Positions 36,278 to 47,908 of a DNA stretch of 64,000 nucleotides are shown in pieces. Position 1 is the first letter of the stretch; each line of letters begins with the position of its first letter. Made by a program: the position numbers and the translations under genes. Source of the DNA: Coenobita brevimanus (taxonomy: Eukaryota > Arthropoda > Malacostraca > Decapoda > Coenobitidae). The DNA is taken from the NCBI GenBank assembly GCA_032717465.1, contig CM064732.1, forward strand, positions 30,660,138-30,724,137, in the 5' to 3' direction. The notes beneath the pieces are model-generated. The model saw only the letters and a list, made by a program, of their open reading frames with translations. It searched no databases and was not told the origin of the DNA.

Positions 36278-36765
36278 AATATTTACCAGTTTCATTAGAG
36301 CATTCAGATTTGGGCATAAATACGTTGGCTTTAATACAAAATTTGTTAGTAAAAATTACTTGTAAAATAATGCAGATTGTTTCATGAGATTCACATTAAA
36401 GAAAAACCACTACCGGTATATCCTGAGGCATTACTCTATCCCAAGAGGTTTTCATACCTAAAAGCAACTGCAGTCCTAAGGAAATGGCCTGTGCCATGCA
36501 TGTATAATACAAAACTAGTTAATTTGATGGAAATTTGCAATTACTGTAATGAAGGAGTAGATGGGGGAAAGAAAGGCAGGGAATATACTGCTGGTTTGAA
36601 TGGAAGGGTTAGCCTATACAAAAGGATGAAAGGAGTAGTTAAGCAGTGACTGACAAACAGGAAATAATGAGAGAAAGGTTTAGTGAAGGGGACCAACATA
36701 AGCACATGAACAGGTAAGAAGAAACCAGGAAATCAGAATAGACAGCAGATTGAAAATGTCTGTCC
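36278..36765. other. no gene recognised
   Basis: The 90-codon frame at 36377-36649 has no motif I recognise and no supporting context. Confidence 0.4.
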
Positions 36766-36985
36766 ATTCATATCTATCTACTGTATGGCTAGACGCCACA
36801 ATCCTGTAAGGGGTGGCTGCTTGTCTTTGAGTTAGATGTCTTACGGGGAGGGGTACTAACCCTCTGGCAACCCATCTGTTGACATGAAGGGAGCACATAT
36901 GGGTTAGTTATATCGTTACCACTCCGCATTGTAAATGGTTTCCTGGTTTACAGGAAACCATTTGGCGTGTCACTTAATTTAATGC
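36766..36985 (-). mobile_element. small composite LINE-derived element
   Basis: Read on the minus strand. The 5' part carries a 13-bp inverted repeat, AAATGGTTTCCTG ... CAGGAAACCATTT (36936-36963 on the plus strand), inside about 75 bp that align with the leader of LINE B2 (51895-51975). The 3' part (36766-36860) aligns with the family C terminus: GTACCCCTCCCCGTAA, CAGCCACCCCTTACAGGATT, GGCGTCTAGCCATA and a short GATA tail. No ORF lies between. It looks like an internally deleted, non-autonomous LINE derivative. Confidence 0.6.
36936..36963. promoter_or_regulatory. conserved hairpin (13-bp stem)
   Basis: AAATGGTTTCCTG and its inverse CAGGAAACCATTT are separated by only 2-3 bp. The same hairpin, with a slightly different loop, occurs at 51919-51947 in the leader of LINE B2. 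A structural role in the LINE RNA is an inference. Confidence 0.6.
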
Positions 36986-37217
36986 CACCTGAAAAAGAAA
37001 GAAGTAATAAAAAGTAACAGAAAAAAGGAAGAAATGGGAAGAGAGGTAGGCAGACAGAGAAAAACAATGATAAAGTAAAGGAAGAAGCAGGAAGCGCTAC
37101 ACGAAGTGAGTGGATGATGATCACCACCACCTGTCACATAAAATGGAATTGGATGAATGTACTGTAGATCGAATGATTTCTGAGGAAAGAGGTAAAGCTT
37201 GTCTAACTTAGAAGACT

Positions 37218-37220
<3 letters not shown>

Positions 37221-37263
<43 letters not shown>
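37221..37263. repeat. (AT)n microsatellite
   Basis: Uninterrupted (AT)n of about 43 bp. Confidence 0.95.
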
Positions 37264-37268
<5 letters not shown>

Positions 37269-38680
37269 CTGTACCAAGTAACTTTAGCAATAGCTGCCTA
37301 CTCTTTGAAAGGAAAGGCGATAGTCGAATTGAATGCTAGAGGAATATACTTACCATGTTAACCTTGAAATTTACTAGTAATAACCGAGACAGTGAAGGTG
37401 GCCGGAACTGAATGAACACCTGTGGCAGTACACGCGTCTGATAACCTACATTTTCCAACATGTTCTGCTGGTCATGGCTGGATGATGGACATGGAAAGAA
37501 GTTGCTGAAAAAAATTGGAAAAGTGTTACAGCATCTTTTAGGCTATGTGTTGGTGCTGCAATGAGTGTCACTAATCCACCAGCTTTGTAAATAAGCAAAA
37601 CAATCTCCATACTAAAAATAATTCTGCAGTAACTCTGTTTTACATATTGGAAGGGAAGATAATCTTAGGAACACAGGATGTACAGGTATATAAGTAGAGG
37701 TGTACATAATCAGGATATACTACTGTATAGCTCCTAATTAGTGGGCTGGCAGGATACATTCCATAGAAGTCTATCAAGTACGCAATGGTACGTTCACTTT
37801 GCATGTGTAAGTTCAAATCTAGATAATATCTTCAACAATTATTCACCCAGGTAACGGCATAAGGAGACTAAATCATAATCCATGGTCAGTCTAGAGACTT
37901 TACGGTCTCTAGCTTAGCATACATAGTATACTGTATCTTGCTTTGAAGTGGATCCTCTTTATACGTTGTACGAGTCATATTTTATCAATTTTATCTTGTA
38001 TATACATACTTCATATGTAAAAACAACCATTTACAATGGGTTAACGATGTCTGTGGTTTGTTAAACAGATGAAACATTAAAAATTCTCGCGCTGTTAGCT
38101 ATCATGAAATGTATTCTCGCCTAATCCAGCAACTGTAGCGACAATCAAACTCCTGAACTGGGCTCAGGCAAGACTGACGGTCCAGATCTTTTATAGTAAG
38201 GGCGATTGGCGCTCGGGAACATCTGACGACTGAAAGTCGCCGTTCGACCGTCTGAACTCTTGGTTATTATAGTATGGCTCTTAAGAGGCGGCTGAAGGCA
38301 TTTCTTTTATGAAACTCTGCCACGGGCGTAGGACAATCACCAACTCATAAATGTTCCAGACCACGATAACCTCGCCTCGGGCTCCTACACCCCACAGGGA
38401 AATTTCCCACACTATCATCGCCCCGTTTTCTAATAATGCATCCGTCGCCTTGTTTCCTTCCTCAGTTCCAGTTCACAGCCAGACTCGGCTGGTGCTCCTG
38501 ATTTTTCTTGGAATTTTGATGAGAATAAATGAGATCCTCCCCCCCTCCCCTCTCTATCTGTCGATTCATAATACAATATGTAGATGGCAAAAGTTGGTAA
38601 GAGGTTGTGCCATTGTTGTTCGGTAGAAGAGTGCCCAAGTTTTTGCCAGTTCCTTTTTTGTTTAGGATTTTTTCTCCTTC
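37264..38680. other. no gene recognised
   Basis: No ORF with recognisable motifs, no repeat similarity noticed within the window. Confidence 0.4.
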
Positions 38681-38689
38681 ATTCATATG

Positions 38690-39360
38690 ATATCTCTTGT
38701 TCATTTCCTTCCTTTCTCTTCCTCCATCTTCTCTCACTTTTTCCTTACCTTACTTTTCTTCATATTTTCCTGTATGGCATCCCCAGCCTGTTCCTCTTCT
38801 CTCTTTTTAATCTTTTCCTCTCTCTCTCTCTCCTCTTTTTCTTCATCTCCTACTTTCCCATCTCCGCCTTTTCCTCCTTTTCTCTTCTTTCGTCCCCTTC
38901 TCTTGCCTTACTTTTCTTTACACTTTTTTTTTTTTTCGCTCCCTCTCCTTCCTTTTTTCCTCTTCCTCACCTCTAACATTTTCCTGAATATCCTCCACAT
39001 TTTTTTATTATCTTTTTTTTTTTCTTTTCCCTCTCTTCTCCATTCTTTCTCTTATTCCTCCCTCATACTTTTTTCCATATTTCTTCTTTCCTCTTCCTCA
39101 CCTTTCTCTCATTTTTCCTTCGGTACTCTCACCACTGTTTATTTTCTCAGTCTCCTTCGTCCCTCCTCCGTCTTTCCTTTTCCTACCCCCCCCCTTCTCT
39201 TTTTCTTTACATTTGTCCACTACTTCATACTTCTTCCATTTCGTTCCCCCTCCTCCTCCACCTTTCCTCTTCAGTTTACTCTCCCTCCTTCCTACCCTCC
39301 CCCTCACATTTCTCCTGCTACCCTTCACCTATCACTTCCTCATCTTTTCTCTCCTCGTCT
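38690..39360 (+). repeat. long polypyrimidine tract
   Basis: About 670 bp of almost pure C/T on the + strand without a fixed unit. The 297-codon Ser/Phe/Leu ORF (38687-39580) is a translation of this tract and runs on into LINE C3. Confidence 0.9.
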
Positions 39361-39395
39361 TCACTATCCTCTTCACCATCATCATTACCGTCTAT

Positions 39396-39452
39396 CACGA
39401 CGATCATCATCATCATCATCATTACCGTCGGCATCATTATTACCATTTATCA
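39396..39452. repeat. degenerate ATC repeat, left of C3
   Basis: ATC units followed by ATTACCGTCGGCATCATTAT. The same sequence type resumes at 41363, on the right of C3. Confidence 0.75.
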
Positions 39453-41361
39453 GACAGTGGATGAGAAACAGGGGCGTAGGAGAAGTTGAGAGACGGAAGA
39501 AAGAGTTATATGTAGAGAGGAAGAGAGAGGTGAAAATATTAGTAAGAGAGAGCAAGAAAAGCGTGGATGAGGAATTTTGAAGGAATTTGAGTGTAATGTG
39601 GAGGAAATGTAAGAAAATGTTCTGGAAAGAGGTAAAGAGAGTTAGACAAGGTGGCTGGGAAGTTAGTCGGGGAGTGAAAGATAAAAATGGTATAGATTAC
39701 TGGTTGAGAAGGGAAAACTGTGAGCAGATGGAGAGAACATTTTAAGGGATTGTTGAACATAGAAAATGGAAGTAATGCGAGTATAAGTGACTGAGGAATG
39801 GCTGGGAGAAGAAGGGATGAGAAGAGAGGAAGAAATCAGTAGGATGGAAGTTGTGGAAGCAATGAAGAAAGTCAAAATGGGGAAAGCCCCGGGAACTGAT
39901 GGAGTGTGTGGTGAAATGCTGACATGGGGGAAAGAAAGTGGTAGAATGGATGTGGAAGATGTGCAGATTGGCCAGAGAGGAAAGTAGAGTCCCGGAGGAT
40001 TAGAAGTCAGGTATAATTATTCCCTTGTACAAAAGAAAAAGGAAAAAAGAAGTGTGTGGTTGTCTTAGTGTAATAGGAGAATTATATGATAGGATACTTA
40101 CTGACAGAGTTAGGGAAATAACAAAGGAATCAGTTGGAGAAGAACAGGGAGGTTTTCGGAAAGGAAGAGGTTGTGTAGATCAGATATTCATTTTTAGATC
40201 CTTGGTGGAAAAGGTTCTAGCGGGGGAAGGAAGTTGTATGCGGCCTTCATGGATTTGGAAAAAGCTTATGACAGGGTGGATAGACAAGGGTTGTGGAAAG
40301 TATTAAGAATATATGGAGCAGATGGGAAGTTATTGAATGCTGTGAAGAGTATGTATGAGTGTGGTAAGGCTGCAATGCGTGTGGATAGTGAACTGAGTGA
40401 ATTTTTCTACTTGAATGTTGGATTGAAATAGGGGTGTGTCATATCTCCATGATTGTTCAATCTGTGTATGGATGGGGTTATAAAAGAGATACAAGGTAGG
40501 GCAGTGGATGCCGGAGGGGCCCTATTGAGAGAGGACAGTGTTTGGAAACTCCCTGTACTGTTGTTTGCTGATGATACTGTGTTGTTAAGGGAAGACGAAA
40601 GGGAGCTACAAGGCTTGGGGGATGAGTTTGGGGAGTGTGTAAGAAACGAAATCTAAAGGTGAATGTAGGGAAGAGTAAAGTGATGGTCTTTGAGAGAAGC
40701 GAAGTCAGTGAATGTACAGTGAGGTTCATGAGGAGGAAATGGAAAATGTGAGAGCGTTTATGTATTTGGGTAGTGTGAGTAGTAAGGATGGACGTTTGGC
40801 GGGTGAAGTGTTTGCAAGGGTACAACAAGGAAGAAAGGTTGCTGGTTCCCTGACAGCAGTGATAAGAAACAGGGAAGTGAGCATAAAAGTGAAAAAGCTA
40901 CCGCATCACAGTATTGTGATACCAACTCTGACTTACGGAAGTGAAGCCTGGAGCTTGCTGGAGGGACACAAGTCGAGTGAGAGCAGTGGAAATGAGTTAT
41001 TTGAGAAGAGCCTGTGGAGTCACACGGAGAGACAGACTGACAAATGAAGATGTGAATGAGTTTTGTGGTGTGGATGTGGATGTGAAAGGAAGCGTTAGGA
41101 GAAACACACTGAGGTGGTTTGGCCATGTGGAGAGGATAGAGTGAGAAACTGACGAAGAGAGTGTATGTGGGTGAGGTGGAGGGGTTGAGAGGGAGGGGGA
41201 GGCCAAGGATGAGATGGAGGGATGGAGTGAAGAGGTATATGAAAGAGGGGGGTGTGAGCTGGGAGCAGGGGAGTGAAATGGCGGGGTACAGGGCTACATG
41301 GAGGCGATTTGTTTGCGGCCACCCCTTACCGGATTAAGGCGTCTGGCAATAGATAGATAGA
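39453..41361 (+). mobile_element. LINE copy C3, (GATA)n tail, inserted in an ATC array
   Basis: A plus-strand 5'-truncated LINE of about 1.9 kb that starts in the EN-RT linker (FWKEVKRVRQGGWEVSRGV, about 39610-39680) and ends GGCGTCTGGCAATAGATAGA. Both flanks are the same degenerate ATC/ACCGTCGG repeat, so it inserted into that array. TTATCA at 39447-39452 and 41362-41367 may be a 6-bp duplication. Confidence 0.85.
39620..41200 (+). pseudogene. C3 reverse transcriptase, multiply broken
   Basis: Frames at 39787-39987 (VVEAMKKVKMGKAPGTDGV), 40025-40306, 40234-40431 (motif A YAAFMDLEKAYDRVDRQG), 40453-40656 (motif C LLFADDTVLLREDE) and 40712-41144 (FMYLGSVSSKDGR, LRWFGHVERIE). Two stops sit inside the conserved GLKQGCVxSPWLF block at about 40430-40455. 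Catalytic residues of motifs A and C are still encoded. Confidence 0.8.
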
Positions 41362-41362
41362 T

Positions 41363-41700
41363 TATCACAATCATCATAATGATAACAACTGTCATCATCA
41401 TCATCACCATCATTACCGTCGGCATCATTATCAGTCATCATAATAACGATTGTCATCATCATCATCATCATCATTACCGTCGGGATCATTATCACAGTCA
41501 TACAATGATAACGACTGTCTTCATCATCTTCATCATAATCAATGTTTGATAACTATCGCGTTGATCAACAATCACATCATCATCAGCAGCAACACCACCA
41601 ACACCACCACCACCACCAGTATCACCCTCCTCCTCCTCCTCCTCTTCCTCTACTCTTCTTTCTCGCACTCCTGTTCCCTTCCATATTATTTTTAAGAAGT
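41363..41700. repeat. degenerate ATC/ACC repeats, right of C3
   Basis: ATC units with two further copies of ATTACCGTCGGSATCATTAT, then ACC and CCT trinucleotide runs to about 41650. Confidence 0.8.
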
Positions 41701-42205
41701 GGAGAGTGAGAGGAGGGTGAATGGCCAGGGGGAGTTTGAGTCTTCAGCATTATTGTCTGTATGAAAAATAAGAGCGGAAATTAAATGCCTAAAAGTATTA
41801 TAAAAGAGGAGGAGGAGGAGGAGGAGGGTGGAATGAATTGTAATGAAGGGAAGACGAAACGAAATGAAAATGAGGAGGAGGAAAAAGATTGGAGGTGAAT
41901 AAGGAGGAAGGGGATGAGAACGGAGAGAATCAGCTAGGGAAGGAAGGGGATACAAAATTAAAATACAAGGAGAGAGTAGGAATAGGAGCAGACGATATTA
42001 GTAGAAGGAAAACTAGGTACCGGTAATTCAAAATATCAAATGAGGAGAAGGAGGAGGAAGAACGAAGGAAGCACGAAAAATGAACGAAGATAAAAGCAAA
42101 TGAGTTTGAATATTTCCAACCTTCCCAAGGGAATGGAAGATGATCACACAACTACAACAAACTGACATACTTTAGAGCAAGTTGTCATGAAGATTAATTA
42201 ATTAA

Positions 42206-42708
42206 TCCTAGACAATTTACCTACCAACAAAGCTCCAGGCCCAGATGGAATTCCGCCAATTGTTTTGAAAAAGTGTTCCCCTGAACTTGCCTCTGTCCTA
42301 GCCAAATTATTCAGACTATGCATACGTACTTCTTTATTCCCAAATTCATGGCAAGAAGCCAATATCCACCCAGTTCCGAAGAAAGGAAGTTCGTCTGACC
42401 CCTCCAATTACAGACCAATAGCTGTCACATCTTCTCTTGGTAAGGTATTTGAAACTTTAATTAATAAGCATATTGTTAAACATCTTGAATCCAACAACTT
42501 AATTAGTGATAGACAATATGGTTTTCGCCACGAAAGATCCACCATTGACATACTCAATCTCTTAACTCATACCATCCATCAATCAATTGATCTTTTTGGA
42601 GAAACTCATGCAGTAAGCTTTCGACAGAGTATGGCACCGTTCCCTGCTGTCCAAACTCCCTTGCTATGGACTAACATCTTTTGTTCCTTTGATTTCTTCT
42701 TATCTTAG
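42206..42708 (+). pseudogene. A5 RT fingers
   Basis: Reads NKAPGPDGIPPIVLKK, VPKKGSSSDPSNYRPIAVTS, LISDRQYGFRHERSTIDIL and LFGETHAVS, the fingers of a Jockey/CR1-type RT. At about 42619 the frame shifts; the following bases encode AFDRVWHRSLLSKLP in another frame. Roughly a dozen nucleotides that should encode the LDIS part of motif A, with its catalytic Asp, are missing. Confidence 0.85.
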
Positions 42709-43531
42709 TGACAGGAAAATAAGAATAAAAGTAGATGATGTATATTCGAATTTCCACTCAATTAATGCCGGCGTGCCGCAGGGATCAGTTCTGGCACCAA
42801 CCCTATTTCTGGTTCATATTAATGAACTCTTATCTGTCACTCACAATCCCGTTCACTCATATGCAGATGACTCAAGACTACATAGTTCATTCACACTCAG
42901 ACATCCATTTACAAAGTCTAATATCTCTACCTCTCAACTCAGTACAGCCATCTCCATAAATCAAGATCTAGCTACAATCAGTGAATGGGGACAAAACAAC
43001 CTTGTCTCTTTTAATGCTAGTAAAACTAAATATATACAGTTTACTAATAGACAGATATTGCCAGATTCGTACATTACCTTCAGTGCTACTAATATTCCCA
43101 TCTCCAAAAGTATTGAAATTCTTGGTGTCTCCCTTAACAGTGCCCTCAGCTGGACCTCTCATGTCAGATCACTTGCTAAAACCGCCTCAAAGAAACTTGG
43201 ATTATTGTACAGAGTCCGTAACTTCTTCGCCGATGAGCAGTTAGCTGTAATTTATAAGAGTCATGTGCGCTCTCAGCTTGAATATTGCTCACCCTTGTGG
43301 AATGGTTGTGGAGAGGTTGCATTAAGACAACTAGACAAAATTCAGAATAAAGCTGTTAGAATCATTAACAACCCTGCTATTACATATAAACTACCTCCCC
43401 TGCAAGTAAGAAGGAATGTTGCCTCCCTTGCATTATTTTACAGATATTTTTTTTGGCAAATGCTCAGACGAAGTTGCGTCCATGGTGCCACCTCTCCATG
43501 CCTTCCCTCGTGCTACACGGGCATCTGGTAG
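42620..43531 (+). pseudogene. A5 RT palm and thumb
   Basis: After the shift the frame continues through ISSYLSDRKIRIKV, AGVPQGSVLAPTLFLVHIN, motif C HSYADDSRL, SEWGQNNLVSFNASKTKYIQ, IEILGVSLNSALSW and the thumb (ASKKLGLLYRVRNFF, LEYCSPLWNGCG). Open from about 42623 to 43450 without a stop. Motif C is intact, motif A is not. Confidence 0.85.
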
Positions 43532-43712
43532 CGCTCATGACTGGAATGGCACTCAACCATATTGCAGAACTTCTGCCTATCAGAATTCTTTCATTCCCCG
43601 AACTGCATCTCTCTGGAACTCGCTTCACCAGAGTTGTTTTCCTCCAAATTTCAACCCGCAACTGTTCAAGTCTAACTGTTACAGATATTTTATGAATAGA
43701 GGACACCAGTAA
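43450..43712 (+). pseudogene. A5 RT C-terminus after frameshift
   Basis: In the next frame: DEVASMVPPLHAFPRATRAS, then NSFIPRTASLWNSLHQSCFP and NPQLFKSNCYRYFM to a natural stop at about 43710. Same C-terminal pattern as A2 and A3 (IYATSQLWNCLPLSVFP). Confidence 0.8.
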
Positions 43713-43792
43713 TCTGGTGTATGGATTTTTTTTTTCCCCATTTGTTTTTCCTTCCTCTGTTCTGTTATTAAAAAAAAAAAAAAAAAAAAAAA

Positions 43793-44010
43793 CATACAAG
43801 AACACAGGATCCTAAAATTTGTCTGTTCATATAGTTTGATGTTTGACCCCACAAATGCCCATAAAAGGCCTAAAAACGCTTATGGATATATAAAAGGTGT
43901 TTTATTTTGCCAAGGAAAAATTATGCCAAGTTTGCAGGGAATGGGAGAAGAAAAATGAGGAATTGCACCAAGCTGAAATATGTTTGGAATGTGGAAAGAA
44001 GAAATAAGCT
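43793..44010. repeat. dispersed repeat O, copy 2
   Basis: Diverged match to 23770-23985, including GTTTGACCCCA and CACCAAGCTGAAATATGTTTGGAA. Non-coding. Confidence 0.45.
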
Positions 44011-44332
44011 GTGGGAATTATGAGTAACAGGCGAAGAAAAAGATGTGATTATAAACATCAAGAAGGAAACTGGATGTATAAGGAGAGGAAAAGGGAGAGC
44101 AAAAAGTATAAGTGGATAGAAATATAGACAAAGGAAAACAAAGTAGAAGGGAGAAAATAAGATGAAAGAAAAATGGGAGCACTGATAAAATAAGGCAAAG
44201 AAAAGGGAAAGGAAAATGAGAAGGAAGAGTAAAGGAAGGAGGAAGTGGAGAAAAAAAAATGGAAGAGGAAGCAGAGAAGAGGAGGGAGAGAAGAACGAAG
44301 AGAAAATAAAGGTGGAAGAGAAATTGAAGGAC

Positions 44333-44363
<31 letters not shown>

Positions 44364-44400
44364 TAAGGGTGGGAAATGTGAACAAGAGGGAAAAAAAAGT
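44011..44400 (+). repeat. purine-rich tract with short (GA)n
   Basis: A/G-biased + strand with (GA)n at 44338-44362. Minus-strand Phe/Ser/Leu ORFs are artefacts. Confidence 0.85.
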
Positions 44401-44829
44401 AAAGAGACACTATAAACAGACGATGGTGTGAGAGATACCGATGGTAACTGGCTCTTAACTTTGCCGAACGAAATTATTTTGCGTTAGCTTGCACGGAATA
44501 CATCATGAAAGGGATGGATAGCCCGATAACACTTCATCACCTGTCACGAATTCGCGCCGTTGTATTATTATTATGGAGGCCACGAACTCTAGTGGAAAAC
44601 CCAATGCGATTCTCTCACTTATCCGTCCTTGTATGCACTCTGACTGGGATGGTTTTTATAATACATTCGTCATTATTTCATAAGTGATTGTTCTTATGCA
44701 CGACCTTGGTGCAGCAGTGTGCGAATTACTGTGTATATATCGTTCCTCCAGCCCTGTCTCTATAGCCGTTAAAGCTAGGCCACGCCCATTTCCGGTGAAC
44801 ATTGCTCGTGCCGGGCGTGAGAAACATTC
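44401..44829. other. no gene recognised
   Basis: Unique-looking DNA; nothing supported. Confidence 0.4.
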
Positions 44830-45104
44830 AGTTAGTCCAGGGCCGAATTAACCCTCCCGTGATATGGTAGGCAACGCAGACGGTTGGCCTGCAACATATA
44901 GATCTCTTTTTCCGTTATTTCCAGTGAAATTTTGGCATGACCTATAATGGCCTTTTTTAATGGCCTGATGGGTGATGCCCTTATTTGGACGCCCAAAGCG
45001 TATATTTATTCCGCTCTGGAAGTCTGGATTGAATGTGACAGGCTGTGGCCTGGTAGGCAGTTACACATTTTGCCAATACCTGATAATCCGGCCCTGAGTT
45101 AGTC
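44830..45104. mobile_element. hAT-type MITE with 8-bp TSD
   Basis: Element 44838-45096 (259 bp) is flanked by AGTTAGTC at 44830-44837 and 45097-45104, an exact 8-bp duplication as hAT elements make. Ends are CAGGGCCGAATTA and, reversed, CAGGGCCGGATTA, one mismatch in 13. The arms also share GCCTACCA/TGGTAGGC farther in. No transposase. Confidence 0.9.
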
Positions 45105-45600
45105 AGTTGGAGAGTATACCAGGACAGCGAGGATTCCCAGAGATTACATCCTTCTTGTCTCGAGCTGTGGGTGTTTGTAGTTCTGTACGTCATACCTCTC
45201 CACTCACCGTAGTTTGTAGCTGGTGCTGAAGATTCGTGAAATGTGGACGTAGCTGAGAGCAGTGAGTCTAGTCTACTGTAGTTCTCGACGCCATATTTCT
45301 CCAGCCTGCAGCCCAGGGAGTGCGAATGTAGCTACGGAGGAGCTCGTGCAGGATTGTCAAAAGTGTCTTAGCGGCGACTTCAGTCTTGTAGCCCCGTGAA
45401 TCCTTATCTCCAATTAACAGTATTTCCTTCCGTGTTTTCTAGGCCTAAGAGTATTATCTAGCTTGATTGTCTGAGTGAGTGAATCTATTTGCTTAAGAAT
45501 CTTGTAATGTAAGAGTTTATATTGCTGTAATTAATAAATTTAAAGTTCTCTGTGACCTTATTAAATGTAAAATCGTGTTTCATGTCTCCTTATTGATCTT
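45105..45600. other. no gene recognised
   Basis: Nothing supported. Several in-window words such as GTAGCT repeat but show no periodic structure. Confidence 0.4.
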
Positions 45601-45603
45601 TAT

Positions 45604-45947
45604 TTGCTTTTTTTTTGTTTTTTGTGACCGACTCTGGGCATAGGCTTCACAGCCTGCTTTCAAGGTCCAGTAGTCCTCCTACGTACGCACACCTCTACAT
45701 GTCACCACTTCGGCGCTAACACCCACCGTCCATACTGAATACATGCTAGGGCCGTCTCATACAGGACTGGTGTATTGGTATTAGCGGGGGTATTTTTACG
45801 ACATGTCGGCGGGTCTTCTGGTAGATCAGTAAAGTCTGATTTTATGAAATTCAAATCCTTAAACTGTTCCCTGCCTCAGCGAGATTTGAACCCGGGTCCG
45901 TCAGGACTGCAGGCCAATTCTCTACCGATTGAGCCACCGCGCTTGCT
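45604..45947 (-). mobile_element. tRNA-derived SINE candidate 1
   Basis: The minus strand has an A box TGGCTCAATCGGTAGAG (45920-45936) and a B box GGGTTCAAATC (45883-45893) with suitable spacing, then about 260 bp of unrelated body and an A-rich tail, seen as the T-run at 45609-45625. No functional tRNA fold is evident over the anticodon region, so it is a SINE rather than a tRNA gene. Confidence 0.7.
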
Positions 45948-47246
45948 TCCAGTTTGCTCAAACTTTCCTTGATGTCAATCACGATTGGTAGATAGACCAG
46001 TTATTTTAATTCATAATAATCCTTTGTGCAAGCTAAGAGTTGGCGTAAGTAAGAGCATGGAATAGCATTAGTGTTATTAACGACCTCTTTCAAGGTAAAG
46101 ATTATTTTAATTGTCAGGGGGTAAGGACACTTTCAGAGGCCAACAGTACTGCTAATTCAGCATCCATGAGTAATTATCTCTCGCTGTGGTCTGTTTGTAG
46201 AGGAGATTTACAAATCTCACGTTTTCTGAGATTGGCGACATAGGCCAGAGTAAATCAAAAATTTAATACTTTAATTTCACAAGTCGATAGACCTTGTGCC
46301 ACTGGCGACTTTCCTTCTTCTCATGATAAATGGAGATTAGATTCCATCCTCCCCGTGACATCATCATAATCATCATCAATATTAACATCATGATAATTGT
46401 CATTAACATTAGCATCATTATCATTCATTGACTTTTCAGCACGCACGACAATCTCTAGTTTATATTTATTACCACAGGACGATTTAATCCATCTTATGTG
46501 AAGTTTTCATATTGAAGAGGTTAAGAGACTGTAATCTTTAAAGACGATGGGTCTCTAATATGTCTAACAAAATCGTCTGATGGTACAGTTGCCTCCCAAA
46601 GCCCCTTTCCCCCAAATAATAGCTCCCGTCAAATATGGCAATATCGCATTTGTAGCTTAAATGAGTATTAGTGAATGACACCCCGCATTCGATTTCCTTG
46701 TTTTCTCTTCATTTGTCTCTTGCCTCACAGATTTATCAGCGCATCCTGTACATACATTTCTAGTAAATTATCCCTTGACACGTATCCCATATGATATTAT
46801 AATTGTTTTAACGTCTCCTGTCGAGTGCTTTCTGATGTCTCATGGATCATTTACCTATTGTCGTATTGGAAAGGGCGAATAGTGATTCGAACTACATACT
46901 ACATTCCTCTGAAGCGATAACTTTCCAGTAGTCTTTGGTCAATATATTCTTACTCATCCAATGTTATTTATTCCTCTTCCATGTTATATTGCTTTGGTTT
47001 ATATATTATTAACTTATGCTTGTCATCACGTTTCCATTTGTTTTACGATTCATAAAGGTTTTCGAACTGTCCCATAGCAAGATCCATGAGACAGACTTAT
47101 GACTCCAGATTTAAAATAAGGTGTGGTGAGGGAGGCTGATGTATGATAACAATATCTGCGACAACGTTCATGATATGTTTCTGTTATGCTTGTACATGCA
47201 TTTATAATCTATTGGTATTTCGTACTAAAATATACGTTTTGTATTA

Positions 47247-47249
<3 letters not shown>
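45948..47249. other. no gene recognised
   Basis: Contains an ATC-rich stretch at 46360-46430. No convincing ORF, RNA or element boundary. Confidence 0.4.

Positions 47250-47313
<64 letters not shown>
47250..47313. repeat. (AT)n microsatellite
   Basis: Uninterrupted (AT)n of about 63 bp. Confidence 0.95.
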
Positions 47314-47316
<3 letters not shown>

Positions 47317-47784
47317 TAATGTTACTGTTGTCTCTGGTGATGTGTTAATTACTCCCATATGTATTTACCATTATGATGTCTGGCATACACACCCACAACT
47401 CACGTTTGTTGTCATAGTGTTCATACATAGATAAGTATTTACGCTACTACTGCGACGGTGCCAGCAAGTACTTCTGCGATGGTGCCACATCTTGGCAGGA
47501 GGTAAAGCATGGGAAAGGAACTAGGAGGCAACTGTACCAAGAACAAAACATATTATACGTCATGCTACTGAAAGGGTCAGTGGATACTGTTAACAGTCCC
47601 TGCATTACTATGTTTTCCATGCCCAAAATCATGTAGCCTGGCAGTAGCAGTAGTGCAATATAAATAAAACACAAAAACTTCATCAAAATTAAAACGATAA
47701 TGGAGATTAATGTGGGTCATTGATTATTTTCATATGACATAATCCCAAAGGTGTAAAAATTGTCTGCATGCACCAAGAAACGAA

Positions 47785-47786
<2 letters not shown>
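47317..47786. other. no gene recognised
   Basis: Nothing supported. Confidence 0.4.

Positions 47787-47876
<90 letters not shown>
47787..47876. repeat. (AC)n microsatellite
   Basis: Uninterrupted (AC)n of 90 bp, one of the longest perfect dinucleotide runs in the window, followed by TATC units. Confidence 0.98.
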
Positions 47877-47881
<5 letters not shown>

Positions 47882-47908
47882 TCTATCTGTCTCTATCTAT
47901 CTATCTAT

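Larger units (their letters stand above)
42190..43792 (+). mobile_element. LINE copy A5 (Jockey/CR1-like), poly-A tail
   Basis: A plus-strand 5'-truncated LINE of about 1.6 kb with a 23-A tail at 43769-43792. Contains almost all of the RT, starting at LDNLPTNKAPGPDGIPP. Related to A1-A3 but a different subfamily. The reading frame is broken by an in-frame deletion of motif A and a frameshift near 43450. The pure A-tail suggests a fairly recent insertion. Confidence 0.85.

Noticed and set aside
38687..39580. 297-codon ORF rich in Ser, Phe and Leu
   Set aside because: It lies in a polypyrimidine tract and runs into a LINE on the other side; composition explains it.
45875..45947. tRNA gene on the minus strand
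   Set aside because: A and B boxes are good but the anticodon arm and acceptor do not pair convincingly, and a long body with an A-rich tail follows, so a SINE is preferred.
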